A DNA stretch of 26,010 nt from assembly GCA_038245435.1 (NCBI GenBank), contig JBBRSL010000013.1, positions 1 to 26,010 on the forward strand, read 5' to 3'. The position numbers and the translations under genes are program-made. Source of the DNA: JBBRSL01 sp038245435. Lineage in GTDB: Bacteria > Patescibacteriota > Saccharimonadia > Saccharimonadales > CAIOMD01. Positions 1 through 8,805 of the stretch are shown one piece after another; position 1 is the first letter of the stretch, and every line of letters starts with the position of its first letter. The notes under the pieces are model-generated. The model saw only the letters and a list, made by a program, of their open reading frames with translations. It was not told the origin of the DNA and ran no database searches.

Positions 1-577
1 ATAAATCACCAACGGTATTTGCATGGGTACGGTAAGTGGCTGCTGGCGTACCATACAGGCTTACGGTCACTGGTGTGGCCCTGTCTATAATAAGTTTTTG
101 ACCTAAAATCTGTGAATCAACAAAGTTTTCAGTATCAACGAACGTCAAATTATCTTCGCTAAAGGTTTTAACGCCTGCTTCAGCAGCCACTTGTTGTGGT
201 GTTGTGTATGGGGTCATCACCCTATCTTGAGTAGCACCATCAATAATGGTTACGGGTTTAGCCCTCAAAACTTCTACCGTAATGCCGTCATTTTGAATTT
301 CGGTCTGCAATGCAGGCTTTACAAGATCATATTGCCCGACACTAACTCCAGCACTTTTAAGAAAAGCATCGACGGTTAAGGCGCGTGTTGGCATGCTACG
401 TTCTTGGCCGTCAACTTGTAAAGTTACAATTTTACTATCGCTTGGCCCCATAGTTTGGCCATTAGCAACGACTAGTCCGCCTGCAAAAAATACGAATGCA
501 AAGACTGAAACAAAGATGCCAAAGGCAAAAGCATGGGCATGTACGAGCTTATTGATATATAAATTGAATGTCTGCAT
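1..577 (-). CDS. DUF348-repeat envelope protein (RpfB/YabE-like), C-terminus cut by window edge
   Basis: Only the first 192 codons are visible. The protein starts with a short basic stretch and one hydrophobic segment (about residues 13-38), so it is probably secreted or anchored by its N-terminus. Then come tandem DUF348-like units: one from about residue 49 (IVTLQVDGQERSMPTRALTV), a second from about 108 (PVTIIDGATQDRV), and a third beginning at about 169 (PVTVSLYGTPAATYRTHANT). DUF348 repeats precede G5 and lysozyme-like or 3D domains in RpfB/YabE proteins that act on peptidoglycan; the catalytic part, if any, lies outside the window. I chose the ATG at 577. A GTG at 589 is in frame and an in-frame TGA lies just upstream of that. 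Neither start has a clear Shine-Dalgarno site. It lies about 75 bases downstream of the Nudix gene on the same strand. The repeat family is fairly sure, the enzymatic role unknown. Confidence 0.72.
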   Translation of the reverse strand, partial: MQTFNLYINKLVHAHAFAFGIFVSVFAFVFFAGGLVVANGQTMGPSDSKIVTLQVDGQERSMPTRALTVDAFLKSAGVSVGQYDLVKPALQTEIQNDGITVEVLRAKPVTIIDGATQDRVMTPYTTPQQVAAEAGVKTFSEDNLTFVDTENFVDSQILGQKLIIDRATPVTVSLYGTPAATYRTHANTVGDL

Positions 578-653
578 AACTTTTATCACGCGTTCGATTG
601 GTCAGGCAGCGAAAATCTCACGTGTGTTACCAAATACTATATCAAAAAGTGCT

Positions 654-1103
654 TTATTTTGCCAACCGTAAGAAGTTAACTACTTCTTCGCTGATAGATA
701 CTTTATTAAGATCAGCGATTGCTATAAATTCAGCCGAAAGTATCTCTTTATTGTCTACTTCGAGTACTGGTTTTTCGGGTAAGGTGAGTGTAAATAAATA
801 GTAGTCATAGTTAAACTTTGAGCGAAGTGGCTGTTCTTGCAGTTTTACAAGATTTTGTTCGTGCAATTGGAGGCCCACTTCTTCTTTAAGTTCGCGTTGC
901 GCTGCAAAGATTGGCTGCTCTCCACCAAGTATACCTCCACCAGGAAGTCGCCATTTGCGCTGAAAACCAAGCCAATTTTTTGTCAGCAAAATCTCGTCGC
1001 CAACCCTTACAATCACATATGCACGGGTTGAGTTTTTTATAAGCACCCTAAAGATCGGATAGCCAAAAAAATAAACGATTCTGCCAATAAAATAAGGTTT
1101 CAT
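654..1103 (-). CDS. Nudix hydrolase
   Basis: A 149-residue single-domain Nudix protein that should hydrolyse a nucleoside diphosphate linked to another moiety; the substrate cannot be told from sequence. The Nudix box GX5EX7REUXEEXGU is complete at about residues 57-79: GGILGGE, seven residues, then RELKEEVGL, so the metal-binding glutamates are present. LPGGG just before it is typical. The N-terminus (about residues 8-22) is hydrophobic-aromatic and might touch the membrane. The ATG overlaps the pcrA stop codon as TAATG (1101-1105), which strongly suggests translational coupling to the helicase gene. That pairing could mean nucleotide-pool sanitising beside repair, but this is inference. Confidence 0.88.
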   Translation of the reverse strand: MKPYFIGRIVYFFGYPIFRVLIKNSTRAYVIVRVGDEILLTKNWLGFQRKWRLPGGGILGGEQPIFAAQRELKEEVGLQLHEQNLVKLQEQPLRSKFNYDYYLFTLTLPEKPVLEVDNKEILSAEFIAIADLNKVSISEEVVNFLRLAK

Positions 1104-4100
1104 TAGAGCTTCTCGAGTGGAGCAAACGAAATATTCAGTTTTTTCGCACCTTTACCCTTAAAGTAAATTGTCACGTTGTCACCTTCAAGCTCCATAATAG
1201 TACCAATGCCAAATATTTGATGTCGAACATTGTCGCCTTCGTTTAGTTCAGGTACATAGCGTGGTTCGTCATCAATTACTAAATTATCTGGTGAAGCAAA
1301 TTGAGGAGCTTGAGCAGCAAATGGGTTAGCGTGCGCTTGGAACTCACCATCGATTTCACTCAAAAACCGACTCGGGGTATTGCTCAGAATGCTTCCATAG
1401 AGCACGCGACTATTGGCATAAAGCATATATAGTTCTTCGCGGGCGCGGGTCATACCAACGTAGCAAAGTCTGCGCTCTTCTTCCATTTCAGCGACATCAA
1501 ATAAAGCCCGACTATGCGGAAACATACTTTCTTCCATGCCCGGCATAAATACGACTGGGAACTCCAAGCCTTTTGCAGCGTGCAATGTCATAAGCGTCAC
1601 TGAATCATCACTATCACGGACCCCGTCTAGGTCACTAATAAGTGCCACTTCTTCTAAGAAACTAGTGAGGCCTACTTCGCTGTATGCCTTTGCAACGCTC
1701 AAAAGCTCTTTTACGTTTTCTGCTATCGCTTCTCCTTGAGGAGTGCCGTCATCGATCGAACGAATATAGTCAATACGGCGCAGTAAACCATCAAGTAATT
1801 CTGCGACCGGCAGCTCTTCACTCAACTCACGCATATCTTGTATCAAATTTGCAAAATCGCGTAGAGCCGTTTTAGCTCTGGGTGTAACGCTTGATTCGCT
1901 AACACGTTGTAGCGCTTCACTGAGTGATAGCCCTTGGAGTGTGCGCCAACTCAAAAAATCCGCTACAGACTTAGCGCCAATACCGCGAGTTGGCACATTT
2001 ACGACTCGGCTAAAACTTACGACATCTTCGGGCTGATAAATAAGCCGTAAGTATGCCAGAATGTCTTTGATTTCAGCCCGGTCGTAGAAACGTAGGCCGC
2101 CGACAATTTTATAAGGTATCCCATAGCGAATAAACTGTTCCTCTAAACTGCGACTCTGCGCATTCGTGCGATATAAAACTGCGAAATCGCGGTAGTCGCG
2201 AGCGCGCATATCTGTATAAGTTTTGATGCGCCTTATTATGGCTTCACCTTCGGCTCGTTCGTTCATTACTGGCACCATCTGTACCGGCTGGCCAGGGCCT
2301 GCTGCTGTCCAAAGGTGCTTATCAGACCTCTGTTGATTCTTTGTAATTACGGCATGCGCGGCATCTAGTATATGCTTTGTGCTTCGGTAGTTTTGCTCCA
2401 GCTTGATAATCGTGCTTTTAGGATAATCGCGTTCAAAGTTTAGAATGTTTTTAAAGTCCGCTCCGCGCCAACTATAGATAGAGTTGTGTACAACAGTATC
2501 TGCCACAATATAGTTATGAACCTTTTCAATATCAAGGTCATATACCTTACCGTTATATGATTCATGAAATACGGACATTACTTGATCATCGCTAACAGTA
2601 TCGCCTGCCGTTGGTAGGCTCATGCCTGGATGAATTTGACTGGCAGGCATAAACATATACTTTTTATTTGTTATAAATGCATATTTGCTGACTTGGACTT
2701 GCGCGCTTTTACTAGCAATGAGTTTTTCTAATATCTTTTCAATCTGTGCGTAATCTTTGTTATGTATCTCTGATCTAAAAGAGCCACTTTTTGCAGAACG
2801 TACTGTATAGCCAAGCTCCTCGAATATGCTTAAATCTTGTTTATTATGTGTATTGGCAGAAATTCTACTTGCTGACCATGGACTTTGTACCGTTGTACGC
2901 TTATCGCCAAAAAGTACCGCATTTATATTAATTCGGGCTTGGCTACCTCTAACCGTTGCTTGCGGTAAAAAGTGTGGGTACTCAAACGAGATTCTCATCT
3001 CCTGCATTAATTTATTAGCTCGTTCATCAGTAGTAATATTCTTATAAAAAGCATCGATGTGTGGCTGATCTAGCTGAGTAGCTTTATTCAGTGAGCTACG
3101 GAATAATAGTGTCGGAACGCCAAATTGATATGACAGTAGCACTTCATTGTACAAAGCCTCTTGCCGCGTTGCGCAGACTTTTAGTACCCACATTCTATCA
3201 GCGCGCTCTTGATTGGAACGTACTCTAAGCCCTATATCTTGTTTTTTTCCATCGAAGCGACTCCCTTTTGTGATTCCAATTCGGTAGCCTTTATCGTAAG
3301 AGTACATTAAATACACAAAGAATGTGCTTGTTGCCTCCCACCGAGCAAAGAGTAAATGATTTGGAGTACAAGTAAGCTCTTTACCGGACTTCATCATAAT
3401 GCGTACAACTTCTCCTTTATATTCAAACTCTTTTGCTGCAGTTACTTTAAAATAACCCATTTTGCCGTAGCCACTTGCTGCTTTTACTGTGTCACCAGTT
3501 TTGATTTTTTCAATTTTTTCTTGCCCTTTGGTGGTTGACACTAAACTACCAGCTGGGAAGCACTGCCAGTCATCGCCTACTACAGCAATATTTTGGTTTA
3601 TATTAGTCAGTAGTTTAATGAGCTTGTACTGAGCTGCATTGGTATCTTGGTACTCATCAATAAGAATGTACTTAAACTGTGTTTGCAGCTTTTCTCGAAC
3701 CTCAGGATGGTTATGTAATAAACTAACTGTTCGACCAATTAAATCATCAAAATCAAGCGCTTGTTGACTGCGTAAATCCTTTTCGTAGATTGGATATACC
3801 CGAGCTGCGGCTTTTTGCATAGGTGACTGCGCAGTATCTTTATATTCATCAGGGCTAACAAGTTCATTTTTTGCGCTACTTATAAAGCTCGCAATAGTGC
3901 GAGGCGGGTTTTGTTTTTCATCAATCATCAATCGCTTACTAATTTGTTTAACAAGTGCCTGTGAATCGCCTGAATCAAAAATAACAAAGTTTGGCGCTAA
4001 ACCAATATATTCGCCGTACTGGCGTAATAGCCGAACGCAGATACCGTGAAACGTGCCCATATACGGCATAAAGCCACGGTATTCGGCATTTTGGCCAACG

Positions 4101-4327
4101 AGCTTCGCAACTCGCTCACGCATTTCTTTCGCAGCTTTATTCGTAAACGTCACTGCAAGTATTTCATGAGGCTCAGCTTTTTTTTCGGCAAGTATATATG
4201 CAACACGATGAGTCAGTGTTTTAGTTTTACCGCTGCCGGCTCCTGCCAATATAAGCAACGGGCCGTCGGTCGTAACGACTGCACGTTGTTGCTCTGGATT
4301 AAGACCTTCTAGTAAATCTTGCTGCAT
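1103..4327 (-). CDS. pcrA: UvrD/PcrA-family superfamily 1 DNA helicase, interrupted by an in-frame intein
   Basis: ATP-dependent 3'-5' helicase for nucleotide excision repair and fork maintenance. In the precursor (1,074 aa from the ATG; residue numbers here count from a TTG codon one triplet upstream) motif I is AGAGSGKT (about 29-36), motif II is IDEYQDT (224-230) and motif III is GDDWQ / SIYSWRGA, split by a 360-residue intein (257-616). The remaining exteins total about 715 residues, the normal PcrA length. The C-terminal extein carries LEQNYRST, the helicase motif VTLMTLHAAKGLEFPVVF, the TRAREELY motif and a C-terminal Tudor-like tail (VRHQIFGIGTI). ATG 4327 is preferred over TTG 4330 because the predicted promoter -10 ends six bases before the ATG, so TTG would lie upstream of the transcript. 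The 3' end overlaps the Nudix start. Confidence 0.95.
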   Translation of the reverse strand: MQQDLLEGLNPEQQRAVVTTDGPLLILAGAGSGKTKTLTHRVAYILAEKKAEPHEILAVTFTNKAAKEMRERVAKLVGQNAEYRGFMPYMGTFHGICVRLLRQYGEYIGLAPNFVIFDSGDSQALVKQISKRLMIDEKQNPPRTIASFISSAKNELVSPDEYKDTAQSPMQKAAARVYPIYEKDLRSQQALDFDDLIGRTVSLLHNHPEVREKLQTQFKYILIDEYQDTNAAQYKLIKLLTNINQNIAVVGDDWQCFPAGSLVSTTKGQEKIEKIKTGDTVKAASGYGKMGYFKVTAAKEFEYKGEVVRIMMKSGKELTCTPNHLLFARWEATSTFFVYLMYSYDKGYRIGITKGSRFDGKKQDIGLRVRSNQERADRMWVLKVCATRQEALYNEVLLSYQFGVPTLLFRSSLNKATQLDQPHIDAFYKNITTDERANKLMQEMRISFEYPHFLPQATVRGSQARININAVLFGDKRTTVQSPWSASRISANTHNKQDLSIFEELGYTVRSAKSGSFRSEIHNKDYAQIEKILEKLIASKSAQVQVSKYAFITNKKYMFMPASQIHPGMSLPTAGDTVSDDQVMSVFHESYNGKVYDLDIEKVHNYIVADTVVHNSIYSWRGADFKNILNFERDYPKSTIIKLEQNYRSTKHILDAAHAVITKNQQRSDKHLWTAAGPGQPVQMVPVMNERAEGEAIIRRIKTYTDMRARDYRDFAVLYRTNAQSRSLEEQFIRYGIPYKIVGGLRFYDRAEIKDILAYLRLIYQPEDVVSFSRVVNVPTRGIGAKSVADFLSWRTLQGLSLSEALQRVSESSVTPRAKTALRDFANLIQDMRELSEELPVAELLDGLLRRIDYIRSIDDGTPQGEAIAENVKELLSVAKAYSEVGLTSFLEEVALISDLDGVRDSDDSVTLMTLHAAKGLEFPVVFMPGMEESMFPHSRALFDVAEMEEERRLCYVGMTRAREELYMLYANSRVLYGSILSNTPSRFLSEIDGEFQAHANPFAAQAPQFASPDNLVIDDEPRYVPELNEGDNVRHQIFGIGTIMELEGDNVTIYFKGKGAKKLNISFAPLEKL
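2483..3562 (-). other. Intein in PcrA/UvrD with a GIY-YIG-like homing endonuclease domain
   Basis: Protein insert of 360 residues in helicase motif III between GDDWQ and SIYSWRGA. Splicing features are all present: Cys at position 1 with block A (CFPAGSLVSTTKG), block B with TPNH (residues 66-69), block F (VYDLDIEKVHNYIV, 340-353), and the end VVHN followed by Ser as the +1 extein residue, so both Cys1 and penultimate His are intact. Between blocks B and F there is no LAGLIDADG or HNH motif. Instead residues 81-154 match the GIY-YIG nuclease fold: FVYLMYS (GIY strand), YRIGIT (YIG strand), an Arg-rich helix start GLRVRSNQERADRMWVL, and the Glu helix EALYNEVLLSYQFGVPT. Residues about 160-300 have no domain I can name and may bind DNA. 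The sequence is intact, so both splicing and homing could be active. Confidence 0.9.
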
Positions 4328-4333
4328 CAAACT

Positions 4334-4342
4334 ATTTTAGCA
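4334..4342 (-). promoter_or_regulatory. Extended -10 promoter of pcrA, predicted leaderless
   Basis: Reading the minus strand, TGC-TAAAAT is followed by six bases and the pcrA ATG at 4327. Transcription would start at about the A of the start codon. No convincing -35 or Shine-Dalgarno site is present, which fits an extended -10 promoter giving leaderless mRNA. Confidence 0.45.
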
Positions 4343-4378
4343 AGGCAGCCACTAAATTAACGTTGTTTGTTTTAATGC

Positions 4379-5080
4379 TTATAAGAATTTTGCAGCCGCA
4401 AAAACAGCACCAGCTACTGCGGCAGCTGTAAGAAGGCCGGCGACTATAGCACCCAGCACATGACCGTGACGATGCTGACTGTTACCTATCGGGACGTAGT
4501 ATGCTTTTGTGTCGTACATGGTTGGGCTTTGCATTGCATCTTTTGCAGTGGCCGTAGCTCGTTGACTATCATCAGGTAAAATACTGTCAACTGCAGCAGA
4601 CTCTTTTACGGGTTCATCTTTGCCCTCAACAACAGCGTCAGGCGTATCAAGTTCTTGAACTTCGATCTTTTCTTCATCAGACTTAGCAGGTTCATCTGTT
4701 TGCTCATCAGCCTGATCTACGTTTTCTTGCTCTGTAGGGCTTCCTGAAGGCTCATCAACAGCTTCTACATCAGGAGCTACCTCATTGGCAGGCTCGGTAG
4801 GCTTGTCAGCTTCCTTAACCTTTACAGGCTTTGCGGCCGGCTTCTCTACTTCAGGAGCACTACTCGTACTTGAATCCATTGTTAATGGTGATATGTTCAG
4901 TTCGGTATGTAGCGTCGTAGCCTTTGGTGACTGATCAGTAGCTGTTTCAATATCTGGAGTAGCCGAAGTATCTTGTTTTAGTTGTGGGTCGCTCAGCATA
5001 ATCTTGCGAGCATTTTTTGCAGCTTCAATAGACTCAGGAGTTTTAGGTGGCGTTACATCAAATATCTTTTTATCGTCCAT
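4379..5080 (-). CDS. Acidic, disordered protein with C-terminal membrane anchor, unknown function
   Basis: Not a family I recognise. The 233-residue protein begins with a short lysine/aspartate-rich region, continues as a long low-complexity acidic stretch (about residues 35-175, rich in Glu, Asp, Pro, Thr, Ala) and ends in one hydrophobic helix (about 207-233, HVLGAIVAGLLTAAAVAGAV) with almost nothing after it. That is a tail-anchored topology with the acidic part in the cytoplasm; there is no signal peptide. His residues (QHRHGH) precede the helix. The ATG directly follows the tpiA stop (TAGATG), and GAGG lies about eight bases upstream, so it is translated with tpiA. Similar acidic tail-anchored proteins may act as scaffolds, but no function is shown here. 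Confidence 0.7.
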   Translation of the reverse strand: MDDKKIFDVTPPKTPESIEAAKNARKIMLSDPQLKQDTSATPDIETATDQSPKATTLHTELNISPLTMDSSTSSAPEVEKPAAKPVKVKEADKPTEPANEVAPDVEAVDEPSGSPTEQENVDQADEQTDEPAKSDEEKIEVQELDTPDAVVEGKDEPVKESAAVDSILPDDSQRATATAKDAMQSPTMYDTKAYYVPIGNSQHRHGHVLGAIVAGLLTAAAVAGAVFAAAKFL

Positions 5081-5866
5081 CTATATACCTCTATGCATCA
5101 AACCGTGCTTCTTACGATGGGCAGCATTAATAATGTTTGCAAAATGTTGGTAGTTGAGGCTTGCGCCTCCAACAAGTAGGCCATCGATGCCTTTGGCACG
5201 CAAAAAACCGCCTGATACATCTGGCGTTACGCTACCACCGTATAAAACGCGCACGGCCTCGGCTACTTTTCTGCCATATAAAGCTTCAATATTCTGACGT
5301 ATAACGGCCGCTGCTTTGGCTGCTTGGTCTGGCGTGGCAACGTCGCCGGTGCCTATGGCCCATACTGGTTCATAAGCAACTACTAATCGTTCAGCTTCTT
5401 CACCTGTTATATTCGCAAGCGCCGATACGACTTGATCATGTAAAACCTGGTTTGTTTCACCAGCAACGTGTTCAGATTTAGTTTCACCAACACACAAAAT
5501 TGGCGTAATGTTATTGCGGTATGCAGCTGCAACCTTTAGTTTCGTCTCATCGAGTGATTCACCAAAAACATGCCTTCTCTCACTATGGCCAACTAGGGCA
5601 TAACTTACTAGTCCATGTAGTTGCGTGAATGATACTTGGCCGGTATAGGCACCTTGATCTTTATGGTACGCATCCTGTACGCCAAGTTTAAATTTACGAT
5701 GATCAATTTGAAGCGAAAGTGGCTGCAAAAATAAATTACTCGGGATAATAAGCACTTCAATATCACGGTGAATCTGTACATGCTCTTGGAGGCGCTGCAA
5801 AAGCAAACTAGCCTGTGCTGTCGTCAGGTTCATTTTCCAGTTACCGGCTATCAGTATTTTTCGCAT
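5081..5866 (-). CDS. tpiA: Triose-phosphate isomerase
   Basis: Interconverts dihydroxyacetone phosphate and glyceraldehyde 3-phosphate. All active-site signatures are visible: AGNWKMN with Lys11, VGHSERR with His94, AYEPVWAIGTG with Glu166, and the phosphate-binding YGGSV loop followed by GLLVGGASL. At 261 residues it has the usual family length plus a short basic C-terminal tail (AAHRKKHGLMHRGI). It follows pgk by 65 bases, a gap with its own possible promoter, and abuts the next gene as TAGATG. A GGGTGG element about 11 bases before the ATG could be a weak ribosome-binding site. Confidence 0.97.
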   Translation of the reverse strand: MRKILIAGNWKMNLTTAQASLLLQRLQEHVQIHRDIEVLIIPSNLFLQPLSLQIDHRKFKLGVQDAYHKDQGAYTGQVSFTQLHGLVSYALVGHSERRHVFGESLDETKLKVAAAYRNNITPILCVGETKSEHVAGETNQVLHDQVVSALANITGEEAERLVVAYEPVWAIGTGDVATPDQAAKAAAVIRQNIEALYGRKVAEAVRVLYGGSVTPDVSGGFLRAKGIDGLLVGGASLNYQHFANIINAAHRKKHGLMHRGI

Positions 5867-5905
5867 GTTCGCTTTTTGCCACCCTTAGTTTTTATGCTTA
5901 TTTCG

Positions 5906-5914
5906 ATAATACCA
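5906..5914 (-). promoter_or_regulatory. Possible extended -10 promoter for tpiA
   Basis: On the minus strand TGG-TATTAT (five of six -10 bases plus the TGn extension) lies in the pgk-tpiA gap, about 39 bases before the tpiA ATG. No -35 hexamer at the right distance. It would let tpiA and downstream genes be transcribed apart from pyk-pgk. Confidence 0.35.
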
Positions 5915-5931
5915 CTGTTGATAGTTAATTT

Positions 5932-7233
5932 CTATCTATCAAGTAAGGCTTCTACACCAGGTAGCTTCTTGCCAGCCATAAGTTCAAGGCTCGCCCCACC
6001 GCCAGTACTAACGTGGTTAAGCCGCTCACGGAGTGTAGGAACAGATTCAACATAGCCAACTGTATCGCCACCGCCAACAACACTAAACGGTTTATTCTTG
6101 TCCCCTGCCCGCTCACCAACTAGGGCATCGGCAATAGTGTTAGTGCCATGGCTAAATGGTTTTGCAGCGCCAGAAAGCCCGAGAGTTTCAGTAACACCCG
6201 CCGTGCCATTCCATACTGCCGTTTTTGAGAGTTTTATCGCTCCTGCAATTGTCGCGGCGCTTATAGGGCCAATATCTAAGATATACTCACTCGGTTGAAC
6301 TGTATAGCTTGCTGCAGTCGGTTTTTTAGGATAGTTATTTATATCTGCCCAAGTATGCGAATTTATATCTACCACACGGGTTTGGGTATTACTATCAATA
6401 GCTTCGGCTACAACAACATCATGCGGCAGATAGAAAGTAAAGTTATCTTTTTGCATTCGTTCTTGTGCACGAGTAAGCACGCGCTTGGCAGTATCAAGTG
6501 AGTCGAGCTCTACAAGACTTTTGCCTACCTGCACTCCTTCTGCTAATAAGAAAGTATTGGCCATAGCACCAACAATGCCAATAAAGTCGGCAATCTCTAC
6601 AAATTTTTCGAGTAATTCAATTTTATCGGATATTTTTGCACCGCCGATAATCACAGCCAGCGGGCGTTCTGGCGATTCCATAGCCCCAGTTATTGTGCTA
6701 ACTTCACGCTCAAGCAAAATACCGGCAACGCTTGGTAAAAAGTGCGTAACTGCTTCGGTGCTAGCATGCGCACGATGTACGACCCCAAAACCATCTTGTA
6801 CAAAAATATCTGCCAAACTGGCCAGTTCCTTTGCAAACTCTTCGTCGTTTGCTTCTTCTTGTGGGTGATAACGAAGGTTTTCAAGCAAAATAATATCGCC
6901 CGGCTTAGCTGCTTCTACAACCTGCTTTGGCTTATCCCCGATGCATGATTCAACAAAAGTAACAGGCAAATGAAGCAGGTCACTGAGTCGGGTTGCTGTA
7001 GGCGCTAAGCTACAGCTTGCATCATCGGGGCTTTTAGGGCGACCTAAGTGAGAAATAAGTACAAGCTTGGCGCCCATGCCCCGCAAATGTTCAATTGTTG
7101 GTAGGGCTTGTTTAATACGATAGTCGTCCGTAATAACGCCATGCTCATTGATGGGCACATTAAAGTCAACGCGCACTAAAACAGTTTTATCTTTTACATC
7201 TATATCTCGAATTGTTTTTTTATTAAAGCCCAC
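5932..7233 (-). CDS. pgk: Phosphoglycerate kinase
   Basis: Transfers phosphate from 1,3-bisphosphoglycerate to ADP, the first ATP-yielding step of lower glycolysis. Signatures: VRVDFNVP near the N-terminus, LISHLGRPKSP, the AHAST motif, GGAKISDKI, and the C-terminal nucleotide loop VVGGGDTVGYVE. The 433 residues are slightly above the usual 390-420. The start is GTG at 7233 with AGGAG eight bases upstream. The gene begins 11 bases after pyk, so the two are co-transcribed. Confidence 0.97.
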   Translation of the reverse strand: MGFNKKTIRDIDVKDKTVLVRVDFNVPINEHGVITDDYRIKQALPTIEHLRGMGAKLVLISHLGRPKSPDDASCSLAPTATRLSDLLHLPVTFVESCIGDKPKQVVEAAKPGDIILLENLRYHPQEEANDEEFAKELASLADIFVQDGFGVVHRAHASTEAVTHFLPSVAGILLEREVSTITGAMESPERPLAVIIGGAKISDKIELLEKFVEIADFIGIVGAMANTFLLAEGVQVGKSLVELDSLDTAKRVLTRAQERMQKDNFTFYLPHDVVVAEAIDSNTQTRVVDINSHTWADINNYPKKPTAASYTVQPSEYILDIGPISAATIAGAIKLSKTAVWNGTAGVTETLGLSGAAKPFSHGTNTIADALVGERAGDKNKPFSVVGGGDTVGYVESVPTLRERLNHVSTGGGASLELMAGKKLPGVEALLDR

Positions 7234-7244
7234 CTACTTCTCCT

Positions 7245-8690
7245 TTATTCTATAACTCGTACTTTAATGGTATCAGTTGTGCCAATCACGCCAGGGTGTT
7301 GGCCACTTGCAGTCACAATAACATCACCTGTCACTAAAATGCGATGCTGCTTGAGCCAATCAGCTAAGTGTACGGCTTGATACGGTTCATCTTTACGTAC
7401 AAATGACTTTGTGCCATACGATATTGCCAACTGCTGTGCGACGTGACTATTGCTGGTAACGGTAATTATTGGTAAATGCGGCCTTCGTGAAGCAATCTTC
7501 AGAGCCGTAGCGCCACTTTTCGTTTCGGTAACAATTGCAACAGCATTAACTTGTTGCGCCAAACCAATAACTGCCGAACTAATAGCACCCTGCTTTGTAT
7601 TTGAATCTGTTGGCTCGTCATTATAAATAACTTTTAAGGGCGAGTTTGATTCAGTATAGCGAATAATGCGCTTCATCGTTTCGACTGATTCTACAGGGTA
7701 TTTACCAGTTGCTGTTTCGTTGCTTAGCATCACGCAATCCGAACCTATAAACACTGCCGTTGCGACGTCACTTACTTCGGCTCGCGTTGGCTCAGGGTTT
7801 TCTGACATAGATGCCAACATTTGCGTTGCCACAATTGTGGGGCGACTATACTTTATACCTAAACCAACAATTTTTCGTTGTAATACGGGTATGCTTTCAA
7901 GTTCGGTTTCAACGGCTAAATCGCCTCTCGCGATCATTACCGCGTCGCTCACTCGCACGATATCCTCAAGTGTTTCGGCATCGGTAGCTGCTTTTGTTTC
8001 GATTTTAGCAATTATCTTTGCTTCACTCCCTTGGTTTTTTAGTATTCTGCGAAGTGCTTGAATATCAGCAACCGATTGCACAAAACTAAGCGCAACATAA
8101 TCAATGTCGGCATTTGCGCCAAACACGATATCCCGCATGTCTTTTTTGCTTAAAATGTCACCCGCGAAGTCAGTGTCGGGTAAGTTAATGCCTGTTCGTG
8201 GCAATAATAATCCATCTTTTTCGGCGCGTACGTGGACAATGTCATCTTTTACGCTCGTTACAACTGTGTGAACTTTACCATCAAATAAATAGATGCGTTC
8301 ACCACGTTTTACTTTAGTGCTTAAGTCGTACTGCGTGGGGATAACACCTTCACGTTCGTAGTCAGCTTTATATCGGAAACGTAGTGATTGACCCTCTTGG
8401 ACATTTATAAAACCATCAAAATCACCTAAGCGAATTTTTGGTCCCTGGATATCTTGAATAATGGCCACTGGTTTATTACATGCGAGCGAGGCTTTACGAA
8501 TCCAGACAATTTGTTGCTCAAATTCTTTGTGTGTGCCGTAACTAAAATTAAATCTTAGGCCATTTGCCCCAGCTTTTATAAGCCCCAAAATAGCTTCATA
8601 ACTATTTGTTGCAGGCCCAACGGTTGCAATAATTTTTGTCCGTTTAAATTCCGATAATTGCGTATTCGGCGCTTGGTGCAAGGTTTCCAT
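7245..8690 (-). CDS. pyk: Pyruvate kinase
   Basis: Converts PEP and ADP to pyruvate and ATP. The N-terminus has TKIIATVGPAT and the substrate region GLRFNFSYG (usual RxNFSHG, here Tyr for His). QDIQGPKIRLG opens the B domain; IIAKIETKAA carries the catalytic Lys; VMIARGDLAVE binds metal and substrate; VATQMLASM follows. The C-terminal domain is complete (ASRRPHLPIITVTSN). Length 481 is normal. The ATG at 8690 has no evident Shine-Dalgarno. It lies between ppsA (115 bases upstream) and pgk, so enzymes for both directions of the PEP-pyruvate step sit together. Confidence 0.97.
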   Translation of the reverse strand: METLHQAPNTQLSEFKRTKIIATVGPATNSYEAILGLIKAGANGLRFNFSYGTHKEFEQQIVWIRKASLACNKPVAIIQDIQGPKIRLGDFDGFINVQEGQSLRFRYKADYEREGVIPTQYDLSTKVKRGERIYLFDGKVHTVVTSVKDDIVHVRAEKDGLLLPRTGINLPDTDFAGDILSKKDMRDIVFGANADIDYVALSFVQSVADIQALRRILKNQGSEAKIIAKIETKAATDAETLEDIVRVSDAVMIARGDLAVETELESIPVLQRKIVGLGIKYSRPTIVATQMLASMSENPEPTRAEVSDVATAVFIGSDCVMLSNETATGKYPVESVETMKRIIRYTESNSPLKVIYNDEPTDSNTKQGAISSAVIGLAQQVNAVAIVTETKSGATALKIASRRPHLPIITVTSNSHVAQQLAISYGTKSFVRKDEPYQAVHLADWLKQHRILVTGDVIVTASGQHPGVIGTTDTIKVRVIE

Positions 8691-8773
8691 TACTGTTTTT
8701 TAGTCTACATACTTATGCTTAGAATAACTAGCTTGTTTTGCACAAGCACTATGCCTACGCAAACAGATTTACT

Positions 8774-8789
8774 TGCCTGCGCAGGGGCA
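8774..8789. repeat. Small GC palindrome in the ppsA-pyk gap
   Basis: CCTGCGCAGG is a perfect 10-base palindrome (8776-8785), extended by TGCC/GGCA. It sits just past the ppsA stop and could be a weak terminator or processing hairpin, but no T-tract follows. The rest of this 115-base gap shows nothing I can support. Confidence 0.3.
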
Positions 8790-8805
8790 TATTAACGTGT
8801 GATGA

